Position numbers and translations under genes: made by a program
The notes under the pieces: model-generated
What the model saw: the letters and a program-made list of their open reading frames with translations, nothing else
Databases searched by the model: none
Told to the model about the DNA's origin: nothing
Assembly (NCBI GenBank): GCA_038259365.1
Contig: JBBSOW010000009.1
Coordinates: 1-53,437, forward strand
DNA: 53,437 bases
Direction: 5' to 3'
Origin: JBBSOW01 sp038259365
GTDB lineage: Bacteria; Actinomycetota; Actinomycetes; Propionibacteriales; Propionibacteriaceae
In this document: positions 24,705-32,907 of the stretch, piece after piece
Position numbering within the stretch: the first letter of the stretch is position 1
Layout of the letters: the number at the start of each line of letters is the position of its first letter

Positions 24705-25757
24705 CATCAGTCGATAAGCGGAGGAATTCTGACCAATCTGGAAAGGGCTGTCGAGGCACCCGTCCTGGCCACCCGAAAGATCACCATCCCTGTTTCAGTA
24801 GACATGGTCCACGTGCTCGGTCCGCGGGATGAGTTCCTGCGCATCCTGGAGCGCGTCCTGGACGCCGACATCTACGTCCGCGGCAACGAGGTCACCCTCA
24901 GCGGGGATCCCGAACAGCTCGCGATGGGCGCCCAGGTGCTCACCGAGATGATCACCGTGCTACGCACCGGCCAGGGCCTGACCGCCGACGCGGTGGAGCG
25001 GCTCGTCGCCATGATGGACCAGGGCGACGCCCACCCCGCCGAGGTGCTCACCCAAAACATCCTGTCCAGCCGCGGCAAGACCATTCGCCCCAAGACGCTC
25101 AATCAGAAGCGCTACGTCGACGCCATCGACAACCACACGGTGGTGTTCGGGATCGGGCCTGCCGGCACCGGGAAGACCTATCTCGCCATGGCCAAGGCCG
25201 TCCAGGCTCTGCAGAACAAGGAGGTCAACCGGATCATCTTGACCCGTCCGGCCGTCGAGGCGGGGGAGCATCTGGGATACCTGCCCGGAACCCTGAACGA
25301 CAAGATCGACCCCTACCTGCGCCCGCTCTACGACGCGCTGCACGACATGATCGATCCCGAGTCCATTCCCAAGCTCCTGACGGCGGGCACGATCGAGGTG
25401 GCGCCCCTGGCGTTCATGCGCGGCCGCACCCTCAACGACGCGTTCATCATCCTCGACGAGGCGCAGAACACCTCGATGGAGCAAATGAAGATGTTCCTCA
25501 CCCGGCTCGGCTTCTTCTCCAAGATGGTGATTACCGGTGATGTCACCCAGGTGGATCTGCCCGGCAGCACCCGCAGTGGCCTGCGCGCGGTGCAGGGCAT
25601 CCTCGACGACGTCGACGACATCTCCTTTTGCACCCTCACCACCCAAGACGTGGTCCGCCACCGCCTCGTCGGCAACATCGTCGCGGCCTACGACAAGTTC
25701 GAGGCCACCGAGCCGCCTCGCGAGCACGGCCGCGGCCGGGACGGTCGGCGCGGCTGA
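24699..25757 (+). CDS. phoH: PhoH-like ATPase
   Basis: 352-residue cytosolic P-loop ATPase of the PhoH family, associated with YbeY in RNA metabolism; the exact role is unsettled. An N-terminal KH-like part (DEFLRILERVLDADIYVRGN) precedes the ATPase: Walker A GIGPAGTGKTYLAMA, then ILTRPAVEAGEHLGYLPG, Walker B FIILDEAQNTS and VITGDVTQVDLP. The start is odd. The GTG at 24699 has no nearby Shine-Dalgarno sequence, while a strong GGAGG (24720-24724) sits 4 nt before an in-frame CTG (24729). A CTG start would give 342 residues beginning LTNLERAVE. The last base is shared with the ybeY start. Confidence 0.93.
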   Translation: MSHQSISGGILTNLERAVEAPVLATRKITIPVSVDMVHVLGPRDEFLRILERVLDADIYVRGNEVTLSGDPEQLAMGAQVLTEMITVLRTGQGLTADAVERLVAMMDQGDAHPAEVLTQNILSSRGKTIRPKTLNQKRYVDAIDNHTVVFGIGPAGTGKTYLAMAKAVQALQNKEVNRIILTRPAVEAGEHLGYLPGTLNDKIDPYLRPLYDALHDMIDPESIPKLLTAGTIEVAPLAFMRGRTLNDAFIILDEAQNTSMEQMKMFLTRLGFFSKMVITGDVTQVDLPGSTRSGLRAVQGILDDVDDISFCTLTTQDVVRHRLVGNIVAAYDKFEATEPPREHGRGRDGRRG

Positions 25758-26236
25758 TGAGCGTCGATCTGAACAACGAATCCGGCCATGACGTCGACGC
25801 CTCGGCCCTCATCGGCCTCGCGACGTTCGCCCTGGATCAGCTGCGGATCCATCCGCAGTCGGAGCTGTCGATCCTGTTGGTGGACGAGCAGACGATGAGC
25901 AGCTATCACGAGAAGTACCTGGGCGAGCCGGGCCCCACCGACGTGTTGAGCTTCCCGATGGATGAACTCCGCCCGCCCCTGGACGCCGACGACGCGGCCC
26001 CCGAGGGCATGCTCGGCGACATCGTCCTCTGCCCGGCGGTGACCGATCGCCAGGCCGGCGAACACGGCCGGACCTCGGCCGAGGAGGCGCAGTACCTGCT
26101 CGTCCACGGGCTGCTGCATCTGCTGGGTTACGACCACGCCGGAGTCGAAGAGAAGGCGGAGATGTTCGATCTCAAGGATCGGCTGCTGGCGGCCTGGGTC
26201 GATCACCAGCGCGTTCTCGACGACCCCGCGGGCTGA
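25757..26236 (+). CDS. ybeY: Endoribonuclease YbeY
   Basis: 159-residue metalloprotein needed for 16S rRNA 3' end maturation and ribosome quality control. The zinc site HGLLHLLGYDH (HxxxHxxxxxH) is intact, and GPTDVLSFPMDE and GMLGDIVLCP are the other family signatures. The ATG shares its A with the phoH stop (TGATG), so the genes are coupled. The corC-type gene follows after 5 nt. Confidence 0.95.
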   Translation: MSVDLNNESGHDVDASALIGLATFALDQLRIHPQSELSILLVDEQTMSSYHEKYLGEPGPTDVLSFPMDELRPPLDADDAAPEGMLGDIVLCPAVTDRQAGEHGRTSAEEAQYLLVHGLLHLLGYDHAGVEEKAEMFDLKDRLLAAWVDHQRVLDDPAG

Positions 26237-26241
26237 ACCCG

Positions 26242-27585
26242 GTGAGCCAATACCAGGTCGTCCTGCTCCTCGTCGCCCTCGCGCTGACGGTGCTGGCGGG
26301 CGTTCTGGCCGCCGCCGACGCCGCGCTGTCGACCTTTTCCAAGGCCCGCGCCGAGGCGCTCGTGGAGGACGAGGTTGCTGGCTCTAAGCGGGTGCTGGCG
26401 ATTGCCCAGGACCCGGCCCCCTACATCAACACCGCGTTCTTCGTCCGCACCATCGCCGAGGTCGGCGTCACCGTCTTGGTGTCGCTGCTCGTCTTCGAGT
26501 TGGCGGACTCCAACTGGAAGCGCATCCTCATCACGATCGCGGTCATGGTGGTCATCTCCTACATCGCGTGGGGCGTCGCGCCCAAGACGCTGGGCCGGCA
26601 ACGGGCCAACAAGGTGGCCTGCTCCCTCTCTCTTCTGGTGAGCTTCATGACCTCGGTGCTGGGTCCGGTGCCGCAGGTGTTGATCCTGATCGGCAACGCG
26701 CTCACCCCTGGCCGGGGTTACAGCGACGGGCCGTTCTCCTCCGAAGCCGAGCTGCGCGAGATGGTCGACATGGCCGAGGCCAGCGACCTCATCGAGGCCG
26801 GCGAGCGGAAGATGATCCATTCGGTCTTCGATCTCGGGGACACCATCGTCAAGGAGGTGATGGTGCCGCGCACCGAGGTGGTCTACATCGAGGAGCACAA
26901 GACTCTGCGGCAGGCGGTCTCGCTGGCGCTGCGCTCGGGCTACAGCCGCATCCCCGTGGTCAGCGATGGTGGCCTCGACGACGTGCTCGGCGTGCTCTAC
27001 CTCAAGGACCTGATCAAGCGGGTGTACGACAATCCGAGCGCCCAGACCACCGAGCGGGTGGCCTCCATGATGCGCACGCCCATCTTCTGCCCCGATTCCA
27101 AGCCGGTGGATCAACTCCTACGCGAGATGCAGCTCACCCGCAGCCACCTGGTCGTCGTCGTCGACGAGTTCGGCGGAACCGCCGGCCTGGCCACGATCGA
27201 GGACGTCTTGGAGGAGATCGTCGGCGAGATCGTCGACGAGTACGACGCCGAGATCGCCCCCGTGGCCGAACTGGGCGATGGCCGATACCGGGTGCTGTCG
27301 CGGCTGCCCGTCGACGAGTTGGGCGAGCTGTTCGACCTCAAGCTCGACGACGAGGAGGTCGACACCGTCGGCGGCCTCATGGCCAAGGAACTGCACAAGG
27401 TGCCGATCCCGGGCTCCGTCGTGCGCTTCGCCGGCCTCGAGCTCGTGGCCGAGCGCGGTGGGGGGCGTCGCCACCAGGTCACCACGGTGCTCGTCACCGA
27501 GCTGAACGACGACGAGTCCGGTTCCGAGCTGGGCGCCGAGGCCGCCAGCCGGTTGGCCGAACAATCCGCCGAAAGGGCGACATGA
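26242..27585 (+). CDS. Hemolysin/CorC-family CNNM transporter-associated protein
   Basis: 447-residue membrane protein with the CNNM (DUF21) domain in the first 200 residues, with hydrophobic segments starting VVLLLVALALTVLAGVLAAA. Two CBS domains (about 215-340) follow, with typical MVPRTEVVYIEEHKTLRQAV and SGYSRIPVV. The C-terminal CorC_HlyC domain is marked by VVDEFGGTAGLATIEDVLEE. Related proteins act in Mg2+/Co2+ efflux; the hemolysin label is historical. GTG start. It lies between ybeY and era, the usual order in Actinomycetota. Confidence 0.9.
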   Translation: MSQYQVVLLLVALALTVLAGVLAAADAALSTFSKARAEALVEDEVAGSKRVLAIAQDPAPYINTAFFVRTIAEVGVTVLVSLLVFELADSNWKRILITIAVMVVISYIAWGVAPKTLGRQRANKVACSLSLLVSFMTSVLGPVPQVLILIGNALTPGRGYSDGPFSSEAELREMVDMAEASDLIEAGERKMIHSVFDLGDTIVKEVMVPRTEVVYIEEHKTLRQAVSLALRSGYSRIPVVSDGGLDDVLGVLYLKDLIKRVYDNPSAQTTERVASMMRTPIFCPDSKPVDQLLREMQLTRSHLVVVVDEFGGTAGLATIEDVLEEIVGEIVDEYDAEIAPVAELGDGRYRVLSRLPVDELGELFDLKLDDEEVDTVGGLMAKELHKVPIPGSVVRFAGLELVAERGGGRRHQVTTVLVTELNDDESGSELGAEAASRLAEQSAERAT

Positions 27586-28505
27586 TGAGCGAACACAAGT
27601 CCGGTTTCGTCTGCTTCGTGGGACGGCCCAACGCGGGAAAGTCCACGCTGACCAACGCCGTCGTCGGCGCCAAGGTGGCGATCGCCTCGTCCAAGCCGCA
27701 GACGACGCGGCACGCCATCAAGGGCATCGTCACCCGGCCTGACGCGCAGCTCGTCATCATCGACACCCCTGGCCTGCACAAGCCGCGGACCCTGCTCGGT
27801 GAGCGGCTCAACGACCTCGTGCACGACACCTGGACCGAGGTCGACGTCATCGGGGTGTGCCTGCCCTCGAACCAAAAGATCGGGCCGGGTGACACCTACC
27901 TGGTGGAGCAGCTCGCCAGGCTGACCCGCCGCCCCAAGCTCGTGGCGCTGGCGACCAAGGCCGATCTCGTCTCCGGGGACCGGATGCGCAAGCATCTCCT
28001 CGCCATCGACGCCCTGGAGGCGAAGCTCGGCGTCCGCTGGGAGGCCATCATCCCGGTCTCCGCGGTGGCGGGCGATCAGGTCGACGTCGTGGCGGACGAG
28101 TTGATCAAGCTCCTGCCGCCCGGCCCCGCCTACTACCCCGACGGCGAGGTCACCGACGAGCCCACCGAGACCCTGGTGGCCGAGCTCATCCGCGAGGCCG
28201 CGCTGGAGGGAGTCCGCGAGGAGCTGCCGCACTCGATCACCATCACGATCGAAGAGATGCAGCTGCGCGAGGGTCGGCCGGAGGATAAGCCGCTGCTCGA
28301 CATCTTCGCCTCCATGGTGCTGGAGCGGGATTCCCAAAAGGGCATCATGATCGGGCACAAGGGCAGCCGGCTGCGCGACGTCGGCTCCGAGGCCCGCCGC
28401 CAGATCTCGGCCCTCCTCGGCACCCCGGTTCACCTGGATCTGCGCGTCAAGGTGATGAAGGATTGGCAGGGCAACCCGAAGTACCTCAACCGCCTCGGCT
28501 TCTGA
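27582..28505 (+). CDS. era: GTPase Era
   Basis: 307-residue GTPase for 30S ribosome assembly. G1 GRPNAGKS (14-21), G3 DTPG (from residue 61) and G4 TKAD (about 125) are intact. The C-terminal KH domain reads QKGIMIGHKGSRLRDVG and ends LDLRVKVMKDWQGNPKYLNR, as in Era proteins generally. Two ATGs are adjacent; the first (27582) overlaps the stop of the upstream gene by 4 nt, with GGG 4 nt before it. It closes the phoH-ybeY-corC-era run; recO, often next, is absent here. Confidence 0.96.
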   Translation: MMSEHKSGFVCFVGRPNAGKSTLTNAVVGAKVAIASSKPQTTRHAIKGIVTRPDAQLVIIDTPGLHKPRTLLGERLNDLVHDTWTEVDVIGVCLPSNQKIGPGDTYLVEQLARLTRRPKLVALATKADLVSGDRMRKHLLAIDALEAKLGVRWEAIIPVSAVAGDQVDVVADELIKLLPPGPAYYPDGEVTDEPTETLVAELIREAALEGVREELPHSITITIEEMQLREGRPEDKPLLDIFASMVLERDSQKGIMIGHKGSRLRDVGSEARRQISALLGTPVHLDLRVKVMKDWQGNPKYLNRLGF

Positions 28506-28667
28506 CGTCGTGCTCTCGGGCGAAGCGGCCGGATGGCCGGTTCTGGAGGCGAGGAAGTCCGCCTGACGCCAGCTGGCGGGGTTGGCGCGGTCTTACCCCG
28601 ATCCGCCGAAGGCGCTGACGACGCGGGCCGCCATCTGGGTCTGACGGGCAGTGGAGAGCTGGGAAGA

Positions 28668-29120
28668 TCAGTCGGACTGGTCCGGCCCGAGCACCTGGAG
28701 CAGGAGGCGTCGGGAGCCTACCCGTACGGTGATGAAGAGACCGCGGCGGTCGCGCTCCAGACCGGACAGCTGGACTCGAACGCGGCGGGCCACCTGGATG
28801 GCGACCCAGCCGAGATCGCCCTGATGGGGGGCCCGCACGATGACGGTGGTGCCGTCGGCGAACGACATCCGCGCGGTGCCTTGGATGGGGGCGGCGGTCA
28901 AGCGACGCACGGGCGAGTTGCGCCGTCCCACGACCTCCAACTTGGCGTGGGCGAGAGCGAGGGCGCCGGCGGTGAAGTCGTCGTCGAGTGGGGACAGGGA
29001 TTCGTCCAAGTGCACGAACAGCCGGTCGTCCTGGTGTCCCGGTTCGGGCTCAGGGCGGAGCGACTCGCGAACGCCTTTCACGTGGGCCGCGAGTGCCGCT
29101 CCGACTTCGGACAGACCCAT
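28668..29120 (-). CDS. Conserved-looking hypothetical protein
   Basis: 150-residue soluble protein from the ATG at 29120, starting MGLSEVGAALAAHVKGVRES. No signal peptide, membrane segment or Cys pair. It alternates polar and hydrophobic residues as a beta-rich globular protein would, for example RMSFADGTTVIVRAP and GLFITVRVGSRRLLLQVLGP. I do not recognise a family. The frame extends 44 codons upstream of this ATG without coding character. It is convergent with era and divergent from leuA. Confidence 0.5.
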   Translation of the reverse strand: MGLSEVGAALAAHVKGVRESLRPEPEPGHQDDRLFVHLDESLSPLDDDFTAGALALAHAKLEVVGRRNSPVRRLTAAPIQGTARMSFADGTTVIVRAPHQGDLGWVAIQVARRVRVQLSGLERDRRGLFITVRVGSRRLLLQVLGPDQSD

Positions 29121-29330
29121 GTACCCATTGTCACAAATACGCGGCCACACACAACAAAATGGTCGGCCCGAGTGCCATCTGTCACCCTCTCGTAACCAGC
29201 GACTCGCCCCGGCTCGGTGCCCAGGCCACGTTTTGGGGCTCGTGGGGGCCATGGGGCGAGTGGGGCATGGGCTACCGTCTCAGATTGTGCACAAATCGGG
29301 GGAGGTCGTTTGGGGGCCGGAGAATGTGGT

Positions 29331-29336
29331 TATAGT
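29331..29336 (+). promoter_or_regulatory. Predicted -10 box of leuA
   Basis: TATAGT lies 19 nt before the leader-peptide ATG and 118 nt before leuA. A poor -35 (TTGGGG, 29310-29315) lies 15 nt upstream. The placement supports a transcribed leader containing the short leucine-rich reading frame. Confidence 0.45.
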
Positions 29337-29354
29337 TCAAGCGTGGCCGTTGTG

Positions 29355-29390
29355 ATGCTCCTCCTTCGTAGCCGCGGCGAGTCCCTCTAG
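29355..29390 (+). CDS. leu leader peptide (MLLLRSRGESL)
   Basis: Eleven-codon reading frame ATG-CTC-CTC-CTT-CGT...CTC-TAG, with three Leu codons in a row after the start and a fourth as the last codon. It lies between the predicted leuA promoter and leuA. Leu-codon leader peptides that sense charged tRNA-Leu are an established control of leuA in Actinomycetota. The end of the frame lies in the left arm of a hairpin (29372-29381 with 29399-29408), so ribosome stalling at the Leu codons could change folding before leuA. Confidence 0.7.
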   Translation: MLLLRSRGESL

Positions 29391-29408
29391 GGCGGCCCCT
29401 CGCTGCGG
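29372..29408 (+). promoter_or_regulatory. Hairpin in the leuA leader
   Basis: CCGCGGCGAG (29372-29381) pairs with CTCGCTGCGG (29399-29408): nine Watson-Crick pairs and one G-U. The left arm is within the leader peptide frame. No T tract follows, so this is either part of an attenuator or a structure gating translation of leuA. Confidence 0.55.
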
Positions 29409-29453
29409 AGTTCGGTGTGCCCCCGGTCAGCCACATCCCAGCAGCGAGGAATC

Positions 29454-31256
29454 ATGAGTACCAGCCAATCCACCTCAGCCCAGCCCAGCTCGGCTCGGAT
29501 AACTGCCGAGCTGAGCCACGGCGCGCTACGCCAGCCCAAACCCGTCCAGCAGACGAGCCGAATGAACTTCGGCCGCTACAACGCCTTTCAGCCCGTCGAC
29601 GTGCCCGATCGCACGTGGCCGACGAAGAAGCTCAGCTCGGCCCCCCGCTGGTTGTCCACCGACCTGCGCGACGGTAACCAGGCCCTGATCGACCCGATGA
29701 CCTCGGTCCGCAAGCGCCGAATGTTCGACATGCTCGTGTCCATGGGCTACAAGGAAATCGAGATCGGCTTCCCCTCGGCCTCGCAGACCGACTTCGACTT
29801 CGTTCGCCAGCTCATCGAATCCGACGCCATCCCCGGGGACGTCACGATCTCGGTGCTGACCCAGGCCCGCGAAGACCTGATCGAACGCACCGTTGCCTCG
29901 CTGGTGGGAGCCAACCGCGCCACCGTGCACCTCTACAACGCCACCGCCGAGCTGTTTCGCCGCGTGGTGTTCAAGATGGACGCCGACGAGTGCATCGCGC
30001 TGGCCACGCGCGGCACCGAGATGGTGATGAAGTACGCCGAGCAGTCGCTGGCCGACGTGGAATTCGGCTACCAGTACAGTCCCGAGATCTTCACCCAAAC
30101 GCCCACCGATTACGCATTGGAGGTGTGCAACGCGGTCATCGACACCTGGCAGCCCGAGGACGGCCGCGAGATCATCTTGAACCTGCCGGCCACCGTGGAG
30201 ATGTCGACGCCGAACACCTACGCCGATCAGATCGAGTACTTCGGGCGCCACATCAACCACCGAGAGAACGTCGTCATCTCGCTGCACCCGCACAACGACC
30301 GCGGCACCGCCGTCGCCGCCACCGAGCTGGCGCTGATGGCGGGAGCGGACCGCGTCGAGGGCTGCCTGTTCGGCCACGGCGAACGCACCGGCAACGTGGA
30401 TCTGGTCACGCTCGGCATGAACCTGTTCAGCCAAGGCATCGATCCCATGATCAACTTCTCCGACATCGACGAGATCCGTCGCACGGTGGAGTACTGCACC
30501 AACCTGCCGGTCCACCCGCGCCACCCCTACGCGGGCGATCTGGTCTACACCGCCTTCTCCGGCTCCCACCAAGACGCCATCAAGAAGGGCCTGGAAGCGC
30601 TCAACAAGACCGCCTCCGATCAGGGCAGATCCATGCACGAGATCCCGTGGGAGGCGCCCTACCTGCCCATCGACCCGTTCGACGTCGGCCGCACCTACGA
30701 GGCCGTCATCCGGGTGAACAGCCAATCCGGGAAGGGCGGGGTGGCCTACCTGCTCAAGAGCGAGCACCGCCTCGACCTGCCGCGCCGCCTACAGATCGAG
30801 TTCTCCCGCGCCGTGCAGGGCCACGCCGACACCGACGGCGGCGAGATGTCGGCCAGCCAGATCTGGGACATCTTCAGCGCCGAGTACCTGAACGCGCCCG
30901 GCGAACTCGAGCTCGTGACCGTCAACTCCTCGGGAGGCACGGGGCTGGACGACAGCATCGACGCCCACGTGCGCTACCGCGGGGACGCCAAGGATCTCCA
31001 CGGAGAGGGCAACGGCCCGGTGTCGGCCTTCGTCGACGCGATCTCCGAGATCGGTTACCACGTCCGCGTCCTCGATTACGCCGAGCACGCCCTCTCCTCG
31101 GGCGGCGACGCCGTCGCGGCGGCCTACGTCGAGTGCGAGGTCGGCGAAGGCGAGGACAGCCAGGTGGTGTGGGGGGTTGGGATCGACGCCAACATCGTCA
31201 CCGCGTCGCTCAAGGCCGTCGTCACCGCGGTGAACCGGGGCGAGGGGCAGAACTAG
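29454..31256 (+). CDS. leuA: 2-isopropylmalate synthase
   Basis: 600-residue enzyme for the first committed step of leucine synthesis, from acetyl-CoA and 2-oxoisovalerate; long LeuA type. The catalytic barrel shows STDLRDGNQALIDPM, EIEIGFPSASQTDFDFVR, and the metal-binding HPHNDRGTAVAATELALMAG followed by RVEGCLFGHGERTGN. The C-terminal leucine-binding regulatory domain is complete (about 460-600), so feedback inhibition is expected. The ATG at 29454 is preceded by GAGGA; an earlier GTG lacks a binding site. Control by a leader peptide is likely (listed separately). A strong terminator follows. Confidence 0.95.
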   Translation: MSTSQSTSAQPSSARITAELSHGALRQPKPVQQTSRMNFGRYNAFQPVDVPDRTWPTKKLSSAPRWLSTDLRDGNQALIDPMTSVRKRRMFDMLVSMGYKEIEIGFPSASQTDFDFVRQLIESDAIPGDVTISVLTQAREDLIERTVASLVGANRATVHLYNATAELFRRVVFKMDADECIALATRGTEMVMKYAEQSLADVEFGYQYSPEIFTQTPTDYALEVCNAVIDTWQPEDGREIILNLPATVEMSTPNTYADQIEYFGRHINHRENVVISLHPHNDRGTAVAATELALMAGADRVEGCLFGHGERTGNVDLVTLGMNLFSQGIDPMINFSDIDEIRRTVEYCTNLPVHPRHPYAGDLVYTAFSGSHQDAIKKGLEALNKTASDQGRSMHEIPWEAPYLPIDPFDVGRTYEAVIRVNSQSGKGGVAYLLKSEHRLDLPRRLQIEFSRAVQGHADTDGGEMSASQIWDIFSAEYLNAPGELELVTVNSSGGTGLDDSIDAHVRYRGDAKDLHGEGNGPVSAFVDAISEIGYHVRVLDYAEHALSSGGDAVAAAYVECEVGEGEDSQVVWGVGIDANIVTASLKAVVTAVNRGEGQN

Positions 31257-31290
31257 CCTCACAATCGTCGGCTCAGACTCAGACGAGAAG

Positions 31291-31330
31291 GGCCCGCCCT
31301 GTGGTCGATGCGACAGGGCGGCCCCGTTCT
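31291..31330 (+). terminator. Rho-independent-like terminator after leuA
   Basis: GGCCCGCCCTGT (31291-31302) pairs with ACAGGGCGGCC (31313-31323, extendable), with a 10-nt loop, followed by the pyrimidine run GTTCTCTCT. It separates leuA from argG, whose own -10 box follows at once. Confidence 0.75.
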
Positions 31331-31333
31331 CTC

Positions 31334-31349
31334 TAGGATCGAATACATG
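31334..31349 (+). promoter_or_regulatory. Leaderless promoter of argG
   Basis: TAGGAT (31334-31339), 7-nt spacer, ATG at 31347. The box abuts the leuA terminator. No Shine-Dalgarno sequence is present. Confidence 0.6.
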
Positions 31350-32759
31350 CCTAAAGTTCTGACCTCCCTGCCCGTCGGCGAACGAGTCGGGATCGCCTTC
31401 TCCGGCGGCCTGGATACCTCGGTGGCGGTGGCCTGGATGCGCGAGAAGGGTGCGATTCCGTGCACCTACACCGCCAACCTCGGCCAGTACGACGAGGACG
31501 ACATCGAGTCCATCCCCGGCCGCGCCGACGAGTACGGCGCCGAGCTGTCGCGCCTGGTCGATTGCCGCGCCGCCCTGGTGGAGGAGGGCCTCGTCGCGCT
31601 GCAGTGCGGCGCCTTCCACATCTCCTCGGGCGGGCGCACGTACTTCAACACCACCCCGCTCGGCCGCGCCGTCACCGGCACGATGCTCGTGCGCGCCATG
31701 CGCGAGGACAACGTCTCCATCTGGGGCGACGGCTCCACCTACAAGGGCAACGACATCGAGCGGTTCTACCGCTACGGGCTGCTCGCCAACCCCTACCTGC
31801 GCGTCTATAAGCCGTGGCTGGACGCCGAGTTCGTCGAGCAGCTGGGCGGACGCACCGGCATGTCGGAATGGTTGACCGAGCGGGGTTACGCCTACCGCGA
31901 CAGCGTCGAGAAGGCCTACTCCACCGACGCCAACATCTGGGGCGCCACCCACGAGGCGAAAAGCCTGGAACACCTCGATACCGGCGTGGAGATCGTCAAG
32001 CCCATCATGGGCGTGGCGTCCTGGGAGGAGGGCGTCGAGATCGAGACCGAGGACGTCACCGTCGGCTTCGAGCAGGGCCGCCCCGTCACCCTCAACGGCG
32101 AGCGCTTCGACCCGGTCGCCCTGGTGATGCAGGCCAACGCCATCGGCGGCCGCCACGGGTTGGGCGTCTCGGATCAGATCGAGAACCGGATCATCGAGGC
32201 GAAGTCGCGCGGCGTCTACGAGGCCCCCGGGATGGCGTTGCTGCACATCACCTACGAGCGCCTCCTCAACGCCATCCACAACGAGGACACCCTCAACAGC
32301 TACTACAGCGAGGGCCGCCGGTTGGGCCGCTACCTGTACGAGGGTCGCTGGCTCGACCCGCAGGCGCTCATGCTGAGGGAGTCGCTGCAACGCTGGATCG
32401 GCTCGGCCATCACCGGCGAGGTCACCGTTCGGCTGCGTCGCGGCGAAGATTACTCGTTGGTCAACACCACCGGTCCGGCGCTCAGCTACCACCCCGAGAA
32501 GCTCTCCATGGAGCGCGTGGAGGACGCCGCCTTCGGCCCCGTGGACCGGATCGGCCAGCTCACCATGCGCAATCTCGACGTCGCCGATTCCCGCGCCCGG
32601 CTAGAGCAGTACGCCCAGCTCGGGCTGGTCGGCGGCAACGCGGCTGATCTGGTCGGCGAGCTGGAGCAAGGCGGGGCCGAGGCGATCGCCTCGGGCCGAG
32701 GCCCCGACGACGAGTACGAGTCCCTCGACGACGCTGCGATGGAATTCGGGACCGACTGA
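31347..32759 (+). CDS. argG: Argininosuccinate synthase, long (type 2) form
   Basis: 470-residue ATP-dependent ligase joining citrulline and aspartate in arginine synthesis. The pyrophosphatase loop is AFSGGLDTS (17-25). GAIPCTYTANLGQYDEDD, SSGGRTYFNTTPLGRAVTGT and the long C-terminus ending DEYESLDDAAMEFGTD identify the type 2 form (as in E. coli, about 450 residues) rather than the 400-residue type common in Actinomycetota. No other arg gene is nearby. A leaderless promoter precedes the ATG. The palindromic repeat copy 1 begins 22 nt after the stop and may end its transcript. Confidence 0.93.
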   Translation: MPKVLTSLPVGERVGIAFSGGLDTSVAVAWMREKGAIPCTYTANLGQYDEDDIESIPGRADEYGAELSRLVDCRAALVEEGLVALQCGAFHISSGGRTYFNTTPLGRAVTGTMLVRAMREDNVSIWGDGSTYKGNDIERFYRYGLLANPYLRVYKPWLDAEFVEQLGGRTGMSEWLTERGYAYRDSVEKAYSTDANIWGATHEAKSLEHLDTGVEIVKPIMGVASWEEGVEIETEDVTVGFEQGRPVTLNGERFDPVALVMQANAIGGRHGLGVSDQIENRIIEAKSRGVYEAPGMALLHITYERLLNAIHNEDTLNSYYSEGRRLGRYLYEGRWLDPQALMLRESLQRWIGSAITGEVTVRLRRGEDYSLVNTTGPALSYHPEKLSMERVEDAAFGPVDRIGQLTMRNLDVADSRARLEQYAQLGLVGGNAADLVGELEQGGAEAIASGRGPDDEYESLDDAAMEFGTD

Positions 32760-32780
32760 CGACTAACCCCTCTTTTGGGC

Positions 32781-32853
32781 TGCGCAAACTGCCCCTGAGT
32801 GGAACGCCAAGCCCTATAGGAGCTTGGCTGCCCGCTCAGGGGCAGTTTGTGCA
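32781..32853. repeat. Long palindromic repeat, copy 1
   Basis: Stem arms TGCGCAAACTGCCCCTGAG and CTCAGGGGCAGTTTGTGCA (32781-32799 and 32835-32853) pair throughout with one G-U. A nested stem GCCAAGC/GCTTGGC (32806-32812, 32822-32828) has the palindrome CCTATAGG in its loop. A second copy of the same element lies at 33867-33943. It sits in the gap between argG and the SDR gene. Confidence 0.9.
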
Positions 32854-32907
32854 GGTGCCCACTGCCGAAGACGCCGGGAATAGGACGGATGGGGTATGTG
32901 TAGTCCC

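Noticed and set aside
28506..28667. Short repeats around GGCCGGATGGCCGG after era as a terminator or REP element
   Set aside because: The stem is very short, has no T tract and no second copy in the window.
30789..32492. Antisense frame of 567 codons opposite argG
   Set aside because: Typical high-GC antisense shadow; argG is fully supported on the plus strand.
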